Shown piece by piece: positions 36,381-45,401 of a DNA stretch of 64,000 nucleotides (the stretch's first letter is position 1; the number at the start of each line of letters is the position of its first letter). The position numbers and the translations under genes are program-made. The DNA is from Metabacillus litoralis. Its GTDB lineage: Bacteria; Bacillota; Bacilli; Bacillales; Bacillaceae. The notes beneath the pieces were generated by a model, which had not been told where the DNA came from, searched no databases, and saw only the letters and a program-made list of their open reading frames with translations. The stretch spans positions 187,001 to 251,000 of the forward strand of contig NZ_CP033043.1 of the NCBI RefSeq assembly GCF_003667825.1, written 5' to 3'.

Positions 36381-37346
36381 ATGAGAAGTGGAGTTATTTC
36401 CTTAGGTGAGGCACTCATTGATTTCATTCCGTTAGATAAACAAAATAATCATTATCAAAAAAGTCCAGGAGGTGCACCAGCCAATGTAGCTGTTGGAATA
36501 TCGAGGCTAGGTTTAAAGTCAACCTTCTTAGGAAAAGTAGGAGATGATGTTCTAGGTAAGTTTCTTTACGAAACACTAGAAAATCATCATGTACGAGTTA
36601 ATCAAATGGTATTTACTTCAGAGCATAAAACAGGTGTTGTGTTTGTAACAAATGCTGAAGATGGAGAACGTAGCTTTGATTTTTATATAAACCCAAGTGC
36701 AGATCGGTTTCTTGAGTCAAAAGAAATAGATAAGGAGGATTTTGTTAATCATAAAATCTTTCACTTTGGTTCAATATCAATGATCAGTGATTCGTCAAAG
36801 GAAGCGACCAAGTACGGAGTTGAGCTCGCTAAAAAGAACAATATGATCGTTTCTTACGATCCTAATTTACGTTTGGATCTTTGGGACTCCGAAAAAACAG
36901 CGAGAGAAACCATTAAAAGCATGATAAACTTTGCAGATATTCTTAAAATCTCGGAAGAAGAATTAACATTCATTACTGGGGAAAAAGAGATTGTCAGAGG
37001 TATAGAAGTCATGAAAAGCTATGACATTCCATTACTCATTGTGACAATGGGAGCTTTAGGTAGCTATGTATGTACTTCCGATGGATACGAACATGTACCA
37101 GCATTAAAGGTGGACGCTGTTGACACAACAGGTGCCGGTGATGCTTTTGTTTCTGGAATTTTATACTCGATCAATGAGTATGACGGAGACATTCGTACAC
37201 TCTCATTAGAAAAAGCAGTAGAGATGGCTAGATTTGCTTCGATATCGGGTGCACTTGCTGCTTCAACAAAAGGGGCTATGACAGCTCTACCAACGTTAGA
37301 GCAGATAAAAATGCTACTAGCAAAAGTGGGTGGGAACGTTGAATAA
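36381..37346 (+). CDS. Fructokinase, PfkB/ribokinase family
   Basis: 321 aa. N-terminal GEALIDFIP and GGAPANVAVGISRLG bind sugar. The C-terminal DTTGAGDAFVSGIL holds the anion hole and catalytic Asp. It phosphorylates fructose released from sucrose-6-phosphate. Ribosome site TGGGAGGT. Its end overlaps the hydrolase start, so the two are coupled. The scrK name would fit by function. Confidence 0.92.
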   Translation: MRSGVISLGEALIDFIPLDKQNNHYQKSPGGAPANVAVGISRLGLKSTFLGKVGDDVLGKFLYETLENHHVRVNQMVFTSEHKTGVVFVTNAEDGERSFDFYINPSADRFLESKEIDKEDFVNHKIFHFGSISMISDSSKEATKYGVELAKKNNMIVSYDPNLRLDLWDSEKTARETIKSMINFADILKISEEELTFITGEKEIVRGIEVMKSYDIPLLIVTMGALGSYVCTSDGYEHVPALKVDAVDTTGAGDAFVSGILYSINEYDGDIRTLSLEKAVEMARFASISGALAASTKGAMTALPTLEQIKMLLAKVGGNVE

Positions 37347-38781
37347 AGACAAACAACTACGTCAAGAAGTTGCCGAAGAAATCGAAAACCATCGTAACCT
37401 TGTTAAGCAGGATCCATATCGCTTGCATTATCACCTTATGCCACCTGTAGGGTTATTAAATGATCCAAATGGTTTCATTCAAATGAATGGAGAGTATCAT
37501 CTTTATTATCAATGGATGCCATTTAAAACAGGGCATGGAGCAAAATTCTGGGGACATTATTCTTCAAAAGATTTAGTGAATTGGAAGCATGAAGAAATTG
37601 CACTTACTCCATCAGAATGGTTTGAAAAAAATGGTTGTTATTCAGGAAGTGCGATCGAGCATGATGGCCATTTTTATGTTTTTTATACTGGGAATGTCAA
37701 GAATGAACGGGGAGAACGTGAAACCTATCAATGCTTGGCTGTTTCAAAAGATGGCATTCATTATGAAAAGAAAGGCCCGGTCGTTACCTTACCAGAAGGC
37801 TTTACCGCTCATTTTCGTGATCCTAAAGTATGGCAACAAGATGAGTTGTTTTTTATGGTGGTAGGAGCTCAAACCAAAGACTTAAAAGGCTCAGTTGTAT
37901 TACTTAAATCTAATGATCTCTTCAACTGGGATTATGTCGGAATACTAGCAGGTGGAGGGGAAGGAAAACTGGGTGACTTTGGCTATATGTTTGAATGTCC
38001 AGATTTATTCAATCTTGAGGGAAAGGATATCCTTATTTTCTCTCCACAAGGCTTAGAGCCAAAGGGGATGAACTACCAAAATGTATATCAGGCTGGCTAT
38101 GTGGTTGGACATTTTAACAGCCAAACTGGTGCGTATGATCATCAACTTTTTGAAGAGCTTGACCGAGGGTTTGATTTTTATGCTCCGCAAACTACTATTG
38201 ATACTCATGGTAGAAGACTTCTCTTTGCATGGATGAGTGTACCAGACCAGAACGAGCAGGAACACCCGACTATTGAATACAAATGGATCCATAATATGAC
38301 TCTTCCACGCGAACTAAATTTGATTGATGGAAAGATTCATCAAACACCTGTTAAAGAATTAGAACATTTAAGAGACAGTGAAATGATAAGCTATTCGGTG
38401 AAGCTGAATAAGGAAAGTAGAGAATTAGACGGCATTAGTGGAAAAACAATAGAGTTAATGTTAGATCAAATTGAAGTAGATGAGGGTTGGATGGAAATAT
38501 CTATAAGTGATGCCGGAAGATTGATCTATTCCTCAGATCAAAAAATATTTACATTTGAAAGAAAAAGCTATGTTGACGGAACAACTGAAAAACGTCAGTG
38601 TAAGCTTGAGGAATTGAATTCACTTAGACTATTTATTGATACATCATCAATTGAAATTTTTATTAATAATGGAAAAGAGACATTTACTTCTCGTTTTTTC
38701 CCTAATCCTGCAGACCAGCATATTTCATTTTCTGCTTCTAAGGAAGTAAGCTTTACTGTGAATAAGTGGAATCTAGGGTAA
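37330..38781 (+). CDS. sacA: Sucrose-6-phosphate hydrolase, GH32
   Basis: 483 aa from GTG 37330; TTG 37339 is equally possible. The GH32 triad is visible: nucleophile D45 in LLNDPNG, transition-state D164 in FRDPK and acid/base E222 in FECPDL. The propeller is followed by the beta-sandwich domain from about residue 345. It hydrolyses sucrose-6-phosphate to glucose-6-phosphate and fructose. No signal peptide. It overlaps the fructokinase end by 17 bases and closes the sucrose operon. Confidence 0.94.
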   Translation: MGTLNKDKQLRQEVAEEIENHRNLVKQDPYRLHYHLMPPVGLLNDPNGFIQMNGEYHLYYQWMPFKTGHGAKFWGHYSSKDLVNWKHEEIALTPSEWFEKNGCYSGSAIEHDGHFYVFYTGNVKNERGERETYQCLAVSKDGIHYEKKGPVVTLPEGFTAHFRDPKVWQQDELFFMVVGAQTKDLKGSVVLLKSNDLFNWDYVGILAGGGEGKLGDFGYMFECPDLFNLEGKDILIFSPQGLEPKGMNYQNVYQAGYVVGHFNSQTGAYDHQLFEELDRGFDFYAPQTTIDTHGRRLLFAWMSVPDQNEQEHPTIEYKWIHNMTLPRELNLIDGKIHQTPVKELEHLRDSEMISYSVKLNKESRELDGISGKTIELMLDQIEVDEGWMEISISDAGRLIYSSDQKIFTFERKSYVDGTTEKRQCKLEELNSLRLFIDTSSIEIFINNGKETFTSRFFPNPADQHISFSASKEVSFTVNKWNLG

Positions 38782-38815
38782 TGAAAACTAAAACAGATAT
38801 TTCAGAGTGACAAGG

Positions 38816-38851
38816 AGAAAGGTACCCTTTATATGTTGTGGGTACCTTTCT
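38816..38851. terminator. Bidirectional terminator sacA / LacI regulator
   Basis: AGAAAGGTACCC pairs perfectly with GGGTACCTTTCT. It lies between the convergent ends. Confidence 0.75.
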
Positions 38852-38852
38852 G

Positions 38853-39836
38853 TTACTTCGAACAAGATGCGCGCTCTACAATTTCTGGTGTCATGATTTG
38901 TACATGTGGTACAGATGATTTGTCGTTGATTAGCTTCATTAGTGAATCAACAATTTTAACTGCTAATTGATCAATAGGTACCCCAACACTAGTTAATGGA
39001 GTTTCAAGTGTGCCCATTTGTGGAATATTATCATAGCCGATAACAGACATATCTTTAGGTATAATTAGGTTTTCTTCTCTTAGACTACGAATAATTCCTG
39101 ATGAGATGTCATAACTGCTTCCAATTAGAGCTGTGGGCTTATACGTTGAGTGTAATAATTTTTTTGTTGCCACATACCCGTCATACCAATCAAGACCTCC
39201 TGAATTAACAAGATTTTCTGCATTTACTGATAAATTAAATTCCTTCATAGCTTTTTGAAATCCTTTAAATTTTTCCATCTGTCTACGATCAACAGGTGTA
39301 AAATCACCTATAAACGCAATCTTACTATGTCCCAGTTTGTATAGGTATTCAACTGCATCATACATTGCTTGCTGCCAATTAACATCAATAACAGGAAGTA
39401 CATTATTTCCTGCCACTCCATGTGCAATGGTAGGGATGGAGCTTGTTAGAGATTGGTCAGTTAATGTTTCATCATTTTCCTCAAAAACAATCATTCCATC
39501 AACTTGAAAGCGCTTAAACATTTCGAATGATGTTTTAATTGGATTAATAGATAAAATCATAGAGTATGAATGTTTGCTAATTTCTTCATTAATCTTTGTG
39601 ACTAATGTTGATAAAGTAGCTCTTTCAATGGAAGGCCAAACTAATCCGATTGTTTTCGTTTGCTTCGAAACGAGGCGTTGAGCAGCAAAATTAGGTTCAT
39701 AACCTAATTCTTTAGCAATTTTTAAAATTTTCTCTTTTGTTTCGGGTTTAACAAGATCACTATCATTTAAAGCCTTTGAAACGGTAGAATAACTTACACC
39801 TGCTAAATTTGCAATATCTTTAATTGTTACATTCAT
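38853..39836 (-). CDS. LacI-family repressor of the hexuronate operon
   Basis: 327 aa from ATG 39836, preferred because AGGTGA lies 6 bases upstream; a GTG 9 bases earlier is part of that site. The N-terminal helix-turn-helix and hinge read IKDIANLAGVSYSTVSKALN and PNFAAQRL. The rest is a periplasmic-binding-like effector domain. It is divergent from uxaABC, and three copies of an ACAACGTTGT-type palindrome fill the gap. I infer an ExuR-like repressor controlling itself and uxaABC in response to hexuronate intermediates. Confidence 0.87.
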   Translation of the reverse strand: MNVTIKDIANLAGVSYSTVSKALNDSDLVKPETKEKILKIAKELGYEPNFAAQRLVSKQTKTIGLVWPSIERATLSTLVTKINEEISKHSYSMILSINPIKTSFEMFKRFQVDGMIVFEENDETLTDQSLTSSIPTIAHGVAGNNVLPVIDVNWQQAMYDAVEYLYKLGHSKIAFIGDFTPVDRRQMEKFKGFQKAMKEFNLSVNAENLVNSGGLDWYDGYVATKKLLHSTYKPTALIGSSYDISSGIIRSLREENLIIPKDMSVIGYDNIPQMGTLETPLTSVGVPIDQLAVKIVDSLMKLINDKSSVPHVQIMTPEIVERASCSK

Positions 39837-39865
39837 AGTAATCACCTGTTCAGTTAGGGAGTTTT

Positions 39866-39881
39866 ATTACAACGTTGTTAT
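39866..39881. promoter_or_regulatory. LacI operator 1
   Basis: ATTACAACGTTGTTAT contains the perfect palindrome ACAACGTTGT. It lies about 30 bases before the repressor gene, for autoregulation. Confidence 0.7.
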
Positions 39882-39975
39882 TGTTTTTATAGCTTCAGTA
39901 CTTATATATGTAATAAGTTAACATGATCACAATTGAAATCCTAGTGGGATGCTTATAAAAATTTCATTTTTTTAA

Positions 39976-39991
39976 TTGGAAACGTTGTCAT
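39976..39991. promoter_or_regulatory. LacI operator 2
   Basis: TTGGAAACGTTGTCAT, a weaker copy sharing AACGTTGT, overlaps the -35 of the uxaA promoter. It also resembles cre, so CcpA could share it. Confidence 0.6.
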
Positions 39992-40013
39992 AAGTGAATT
40001 TTTCCTTTAATAT
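39985..40013 (+). promoter_or_regulatory. uxaABC promoter
   Basis: TTGTCA, 17-base spacer, TAATAT. Operator 2 covers the -35 and operator 3 the start point. Confidence 0.6.
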
Positions 40014-40017
40014 TAAT

Positions 40018-40035
40018 AATAACAACGTTGTTATT
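40018..40035. promoter_or_regulatory. LacI operator 3
   Basis: AATAACAACGTTGTTATT is a perfect 18-bp palindrome located at about +1 of the uxaA promoter. The best of the three. Confidence 0.8.
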
Positions 40036-40107
40036 TTGGTTATCCTTTGAATATATGCTATTTTGATAGTTTTTCACCTCAAATAATTTGAGAGGAGTGA
40101 TGAATCT

Positions 40108-41607
40108 TTGAGTCAAACAATGTTTGTACATGTAGATGAAAGAGATAATGTCCTCGTTGCTTTAAAGAACTTTAGCAAGGGAGAAGAGATAAAAGTTCTT
40201 GGTCATTCATTGGTACTTCAAGATGACATTTCTGAGGGACATAAAATTGCGCTTAATAATATAAGGGTAGGGGAAGATGTATTAAAATATGGCTTTCCTA
40301 TCGGTAAAGCTAAACTAGATATTACTTCAGGACAATGGGTTCATACACATAATGTCCAAACTAAGCTTGAAGGTACATTGGAGTATTCATATAAGCCAAA
40401 AAAACAGAAGAATTCGACAGGAACAACTGAAACAAGAACCTTTCAAGGGTATGTACGCACAAACGGAGATGTTGGAATTCGAAATGAGATTTGGGTTATT
40501 AACACAGTTGGATGTATTAACAAGGTAGCTGAGCAGTTGGTAAAACTTGCTGAAAAATCGTTAGATACATCTGGTACGGATGGTGTTTTCCATTATCCAC
40601 ATCCATTTGGCTGTTCACAACTTGGTGATGATTTAGAAAATACTCAGAAGATCTTAAGAAATCTAGTGCAACACCCTAATGCAGCAGGTGTACTTGTTTT
40701 AGGCTTAGGATGTGAAAATAACCATATTAAAGCATTCACAGATGTACTGGGTGAATTTGACGAGGAACGTGTGAAATTTTTGGCTGTTCAAGAAGTTGAA
40801 GATGAATTAGATGAAGGAATTTCAATTATTGAAGATCTTATCACGTATGCTAATCGCTTTAAGAGAGAAGCGGTTTCTGTTTCTAAGCTAAAGGTGGGAT
40901 TAAAATGTGGAGGTTCTGACGGCCTTTCTGGCATAACAGCAAATCCGTTAGTAGGAGCATTCTCTGACAAAGTTATTGCACATGGAGGTTCAACCGTTCT
41001 GACAGAAGTACCGGAAATGTTTGGTGCAGAGACAATTTTAATGGAACGTGCTGTAAATGAAGAAGTATTTTCTAAAACGGTTTCATTGGTAAATGACTTT
41101 AAAGAATACTTTATAAAGCATGATCAAGTGGTATATGAAAATCCTTCTCCTGGGAACAAGGAAGGAGGAATTACAACATTAGAGGAAAAATCTCTAGGTT
41201 GTGTACAAAAGGGAGGCTTTTCCGAAGTTGTTGATGTACTGCCATATGGCGGGAGAATTAATAAGCCCGGACTAACATTACTTCAAGGACCTGGTAATGA
41301 TTTAGTTTCTGTTACCTCACTCGCTGCATCTGGAGCCCATATTGTGTTATTTACGACTGGTAGAGGTACTCCATTTGGTGGACCGGTTCCTACAGTGAAA
41401 ATATCGACGAATAATAAACTTTTTGAAAAAAAACGAAATTGGATTGATTTTAACGCAGGTGAACTCATTACAGGTAAAGACAAGGAAACGTTAGCAGATG
41501 AATTGTTTGAGTATATCATCAAACTTGCTTCAGGTGATGAGAAGGCACGTAATGAAGAGTTCGGATTTAAAGAAATTGCCATTTTTAAAGATGGCGTTAT
41601 TCTATAA
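40108..41607 (+). CDS. uxaA: Altronate dehydratase
   Basis: 499 aa, TTG start behind GAGGAG. The small N-terminal SAF-like domain (1-95) and the large UxaA C-terminal domain (GYVRTNGDVGIRNEIWV, PHPFGCSQLG, GLGCENN, KCGGSDGLSG, TTGRGTPFGGP) are both present. The Cys/His residues bind iron. It dehydrates D-altronate to 2-keto-3-deoxygluconate in the galacturonate pathway. First gene of uxaABC under the divergent LacI repressor. Confidence 0.93.
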   Translation: MSQTMFVHVDERDNVLVALKNFSKGEEIKVLGHSLVLQDDISEGHKIALNNIRVGEDVLKYGFPIGKAKLDITSGQWVHTHNVQTKLEGTLEYSYKPKKQKNSTGTTETRTFQGYVRTNGDVGIRNEIWVINTVGCINKVAEQLVKLAEKSLDTSGTDGVFHYPHPFGCSQLGDDLENTQKILRNLVQHPNAAGVLVLGLGCENNHIKAFTDVLGEFDEERVKFLAVQEVEDELDEGISIIEDLITYANRFKREAVSVSKLKVGLKCGGSDGLSGITANPLVGAFSDKVIAHGGSTVLTEVPEMFGAETILMERAVNEEVFSKTVSLVNDFKEYFIKHDQVVYENPSPGNKEGGITTLEEKSLGCVQKGGFSEVVDVLPYGGRINKPGLTLLQGPGNDLVSVTSLAASGAHIVLFTTGRGTPFGGPVPTVKISTNNKLFEKKRNWIDFNAGELITGKDKETLADELFEYIIKLASGDEKARNEEFGFKEIAIFKDGVIL

Positions 41608-41638
41608 AATCGTTTGACGCAAAGAGGAGGGAGAATTC

Positions 41639-43168
41639 ATGGATCAATTATGTCGCAAAACGTTACTTGAAAATCAACACTTAACTGAAAGAGCGGAAGT
41701 TGATTTAACAAATGATCTACCAGAACGTATTCTCCAATTTGGAGAAGGAAATTTCCTAAGAGGCTTCGTTGATTGGATGGTCAATGAGATGAATAAACAA
41801 GGAATTTTCAATGGTAGAGTTATAGCTATTCAACCAACACCTCATGGAAAAGTTGTGCCAAAGCTTAACGCACAGGATGGTCTTTATACACTTGTGCAAC
41901 AAGGAATTAAAGATGGGAAAACAGTTAATAAATGTGAAGTGATTACTTCTATTAGTCGGGGAATTAATCCTTATGAAAATTGGGATGAAGTGCTAAAAGC
42001 TGCAGAATCTCCTTCTATACAGTTTGTTTTTTCAAATACAACTGAAGCCGGACTAACGTATCTGGCGGAAGAGTTCATACCCGATGCTTCACCACTTTCT
42101 TTCCCTGGGAAATTAACAGCGGTTCTTTATCATCGTTACAGAGTATTTAACGGATCAGAGGATAGTGGACTTACAATAATACCTTGTGAGTTAGTAGAAG
42201 AAAATGCAAATGTTTTAAGGGAAATTGTTTTGAAAATAGCAAATGATTGGGAGCTTCCACAAGAATTTATTCAATGGGTTGAACAGAATAATCGATTTTG
42301 CAACACACTTGTAGACCGGATTGTACCTGGTTATCCGAAGGAAAATATTGATACTTTTACGGAAATGTTAGGTTACGAAGATCAGCTTCTTGCTGTTTGC
42401 GAACCATACCATTTGTTTGTCATTGATGGGGATAAAACGATTAGTGAGAGTATTCCGTTTCATCAAGCTGGTTTACAAGTGAAGTGGGGAGATGTGACAC
42501 CATACCGTCAATTAAAAGTTGGTTTATTAAATGCTCCTCATACAATGATGTACTCACTTGGGTATTTATCTGGATTAAATACAGTTTATGAAGTAATGGA
42601 GAATTCGGAGCTATTTTCTTTTGTTGAAAATGCGATAAAGGATGAAATAAAAACGGTGCTTTCGTTTGAAACGAAAGTATTGGATGAGTTTACAAACTCG
42701 GTACTTGACCGTTTTAAAAATCCGTTTGTAAAACACTATTTAGTGGACTTAGGTCAAAATGCTGTCTCTAAATATAAAGCAAGAGTGTTGCCGCTTTTCT
42801 TTGAATATCTAGATAAACAAAATAAAATACCAGTTCATATGGTGTTTTCTCTTAGTGGGTTAATTGCCTATTATCGACCAATCAGAGTTGATGGGGATGA
42901 ACATATGGTTGGAAATAGAGATCTCCAGGAATACCAAATTCGCGATAGCAAAGATGCGGTCAAGACGTTTGCCGAGGCGTGGAATCAATATGATGGAACA
43001 AGTGAGTCCCTTAATAAAGTGGTTTCAATCATATTGTCTGATGAAAAGCTATGGGGACGTAGTTTAGTAGAAATTTCTCTTCTTAAAGAAATGGTTGTTA
43101 ATCACTTAGAAGATATGGTTACTTTAGGAGTTCAAAAAAGTCTCGAGAGATTTTATTTGAAAAATTAA
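41639..43168 (+). CDS. uxaB: Tagaturonate reductase (altronate oxidoreductase)
   Basis: 509 aa mannitol-dehydrogenase-family enzyme. The N-terminal Rossmann segment RILQFGEGNFLRGFVDW binds NAD, and KVGLLNAPHTMMYSLGYL near residue 297 is the catalytic C-terminal motif with its Lys and Asn-x-x-His. It reduces tagaturonate to altronate. Tagaturonate rather than fructuronate (UxuB) is favoured by the adjacent uxaA. Ribosome site AGAGGAGGGAG. It starts 31 bases after uxaA. Confidence 0.92.
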   Translation: MDQLCRKTLLENQHLTERAEVDLTNDLPERILQFGEGNFLRGFVDWMVNEMNKQGIFNGRVIAIQPTPHGKVVPKLNAQDGLYTLVQQGIKDGKTVNKCEVITSISRGINPYENWDEVLKAAESPSIQFVFSNTTEAGLTYLAEEFIPDASPLSFPGKLTAVLYHRYRVFNGSEDSGLTIIPCELVEENANVLREIVLKIANDWELPQEFIQWVEQNNRFCNTLVDRIVPGYPKENIDTFTEMLGYEDQLLAVCEPYHLFVIDGDKTISESIPFHQAGLQVKWGDVTPYRQLKVGLLNAPHTMMYSLGYLSGLNTVYEVMENSELFSFVENAIKDEIKTVLSFETKVLDEFTNSVLDRFKNPFVKHYLVDLGQNAVSKYKARVLPLFFEYLDKQNKIPVHMVFSLSGLIAYYRPIRVDGDEHMVGNRDLQEYQIRDSKDAVKTFAEAWNQYDGTSESLNKVVSIILSDEKLWGRSLVEISLLKEMVVNHLEDMVTLGVQKSLERFYLKN

Positions 43169-43185
43169 GAAGGACGGTGGGAGAA

Positions 43186-44586
43186 ATGAAAGACTTTATG
43201 GGAGAAGATTTTTTACTATCAACTAATACTGCGGTGGAGTTATATCATAAATATGCTAAGGAAATGCCGATTATTGATTACCATTGTCATCTTAGTCCTA
43301 AAGAAATTTATGAGAATAAGAGATTTAAAAATATAACAGAAGCTTGGTTATATGGTGATCATTATAAGTGGAGAGCGATGAGAAGTAATGGAGTTGACGA
43401 AGAATATATTACTGGAAATGCTAGTGATTATGATAAATTTTTAGCATGGGCAAAAACAGTTCCTATGACGATAGGAAATCCGTTATATAACTGGACACAC
43501 TTAGAGCTTCAACGATTCTTTGGAATTAATGAAATTCTAAATGAAAAAAGTGCCCCGGATATTTGGGAGAAGGTAAACGCATTATTAACTCAAGATGACT
43601 TCACAGCTCAAGCATTAATAAAAAAGTCAAAGGTTGAGGTTGTTTGTACAACAGATGATCCGACTGATAACTTAGAGTATCACCGGAAGTTACAAGAAAA
43701 CAGTGATTTTGGTGTAAATGTATTGCCTAGTTTTAGACCTGACAAAGGACTGGAAATCAATCGTGATGGTTTTTTAGAGTGGGTAGGAAAACTGTCTGAG
43801 GCTTCTGGACAATCGGTTACAAACTATAGTAGTTATCTTGAAGCGTTAAAGGAAAGAATTGAATTTTTCCACTCCCTTGGGGGGCGTGTGTCAGATCATG
43901 CTCTCGATTCGATGATGTACGAAGCAGTATCAGAGGAAGAAGTTGCTGAAATTTTTGCAAAAGGACTTAAGGGAGAAAAGGTTTCACTTGAAGAAGAAAA
44001 GAAATTCAAATCGTACACATTAACCTTCTTAGGTGAACAATACGCACGCTTAGGCTGGGTTATGCAATACCACATGCATGCCCTGAGAAACAACAATACC
44101 AGAATGTTTAAACAGCTTGGTCCTGATACTGGATTTGACAGTATGAATGATGGAGAAGTGGCAAAGCCTTTGTGTCAGTTGCTCGATTCTTTAGATCAAA
44201 AGGATGCTCTTCCAAAAACGGTTCTTTATTCTTTAAACCCAAAAGATAATTATGTAATCGGATCTGTTATTGGGAGTTTTCAAGGTGGAGGGACGCCTGG
44301 TAAAATCCAGTTTGGTACGGCATGGTGGTTTAATGATCAAAAAGACGGGATGCTTGATCAAATGAAGGCTTTAGCAAACCTTGGGTTATTCAGCCGCTTT
44401 ATTGGAATGCTAACCGATTCAAGAAGCTTCTTATCATATACAAGACATGAATATTTTAGAAGACTAGTTTGTGACCTTATTGGACAATGGGTTGAAAACG
44501 GAGAATATCCTTATGATGAAGAAGCTTTAAGTACAATTGTTCAGGGGATATGCTATAACAACGCAAAAGAATATTTTCAATTTTAA
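43186..44586 (+). CDS. uxaC: Uronate isomerase
   Basis: 466 aa from ATG 43186; a GTG at 43177 gives 469. The amidohydrolase-fold motif PIIDYHCHLSPKEI near residue 25 supplies metal histidines, and TTDDPTDNLEYH and MQYHMHALRNNNTRMF are family-specific. It isomerises glucuronate to fructuronate and galacturonate to tagaturonate. It closes the operon before a strong terminator. KDG kinase and aldolase, the next enzymes, are not in the window. Confidence 0.93.
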   Translation: MKDFMGEDFLLSTNTAVELYHKYAKEMPIIDYHCHLSPKEIYENKRFKNITEAWLYGDHYKWRAMRSNGVDEEYITGNASDYDKFLAWAKTVPMTIGNPLYNWTHLELQRFFGINEILNEKSAPDIWEKVNALLTQDDFTAQALIKKSKVEVVCTTDDPTDNLEYHRKLQENSDFGVNVLPSFRPDKGLEINRDGFLEWVGKLSEASGQSVTNYSSYLEALKERIEFFHSLGGRVSDHALDSMMYEAVSEEEVAEIFAKGLKGEKVSLEEEKKFKSYTLTFLGEQYARLGWVMQYHMHALRNNNTRMFKQLGPDTGFDSMNDGEVAKPLCQLLDSLDQKDALPKTVLYSLNPKDNYVIGSVIGSFQGGGTPGKIQFGTAWWFNDQKDGMLDQMKALANLGLFSRFIGMLTDSRSFLSYTRHEYFRRLVCDLIGQWVENGEYPYDEEALSTIVQGICYNNAKEYFQF

Positions 44587-44597
44587 TAAATTTACTC

Positions 44598-44639
44598 AAG
44601 GTATACCGACCAATTTTGTTTGGAGGTATACCTTTTTTG
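44598..44639 (+). terminator. Terminator of uxaABC
   Basis: AAGGTATACC and GGTATACCTT form a perfect 10-bp stem followed by TTTT. Confidence 0.87.
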
Positions 44640-44770
44640 CGTTAAGCTGTGCAAAAATAGCAAGTAAGAGAGAACAGGTAAATTGACAAATATAAAAAGG
44701 GAATAGTTAATATTTTACTAGCTTGGATACATAGACTGTTTGAAAAAGCAGCTGATTATTTAATACTAGT

Positions 44771-44788
44771 TACCCTTTAGGGTATAAT
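44771..44788. promoter_or_regulatory. CsoR/CstR-type operator overlapping a -10
   Basis: TACCCTTTAGGGTA (44771-44784) has TACCC/GGGTA arms around TTTA, like CsoR/CstR sites. TATAAT (44783-44788) overlaps its right arm, 34 bases before the repressor gene. This indicates autorepression. Confidence 0.65.
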
Positions 44789-44821
44789 AATAATAAACGC
44801 TAAAGAAAGGGAGATTCAAAG

Positions 44822-45082
44822 ATGGAGTATGATGCACAGATAAAAAACCGTGTAAAGCGAATTGAAGGTCAGCTCAGAGGAATCTTACGTATGATGGAGG
44901 AGCAGAAGGATTGTAAAGATATTATTACACAGCTTTCAGCAAGTAGAACAGCAATTGACCGAACAATTGGTGTAATCGTTAGCTCTAACTTAATTGAATG
45001 TGTTCGATTGGCGGAGGAAAAGGGCGAAAGCAGTGATGATTTAGTGAAGGAAGCAGTTAATTTGCTTGTGAAAAGTAGATAA
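44822..45082 (+). CDS. CsoR/CstR-family (DUF156) repressor
   Basis: 86 aa all-helical protein. The first helix has RVKRIEGQLRGI, the family signature. C31 and C60 are present, but the position of the Cu-binding His in CsoR is N56 (SSNLIEC). Cys without His is the pattern of CstR, which senses persulfide through C31/C60, so a reactive-sulfur sensor is favoured over a copper sensor. Ribosome site AAAGGGAG. No sulfur or copper gene is adjacent; a target elsewhere is implied. Confidence 0.85.
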   Translation: MEYDAQIKNRVKRIEGQLRGILRMMEEQKDCKDIITQLSASRTAIDRTIGVIVSSNLIECVRLAEEKGESSDDLVKEAVNLLVKSR

Positions 45083-45158
45083 TTAAGGAAGTTTTGAGAT
45101 TCTTTGTAAAAGCTCTGTCTCTTGTGTGAGAATAAGAACTGAATTAGCCTCAAATCAA

Positions 45159-45251
45159 AATTATTGTCTCGATTGAGCGCAGAATCGAGACAAAACCCTT
45201 CTCAAGCCAATAATTATGTCCCGTTCAAGTAAGTTATTAGGACAAGACCCC
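45159..45251. repeat. Tandem degenerate hairpin repeat
   Basis: Two related units of about 40 bases at 45159-45198 and 45212-45251, both starting AATTAT-GTC and ending ACAA-ACCC. Unit 1 holds a perfect 11-bp stem TTGTCTCGATT/AATCGAGACAA. No T-run. Main content of the 319-base gap between the repressor and the DMT gene. Confidence 0.55.
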
Positions 45252-45401
45252 GGTGCAAATGATCCCCAGCAGGAGAATTCTACTAAACTAAAATTTTATC
45301 TAAGAATTGATATATAATTATTCAGAAGAATAAGTTAAAATGGGTAGGACCTTTTATTTATAGGAAGTAAAAAGATAAAGTAAAAGAAATGGAGAATTCG
45401 T

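Noticed and set aside
43177..43185. GTG 43177 as uxaC start
   Set aside because: The only purine-rich ribosome site is either too near or overlaps this GTG, while ATG 43186 is better placed.
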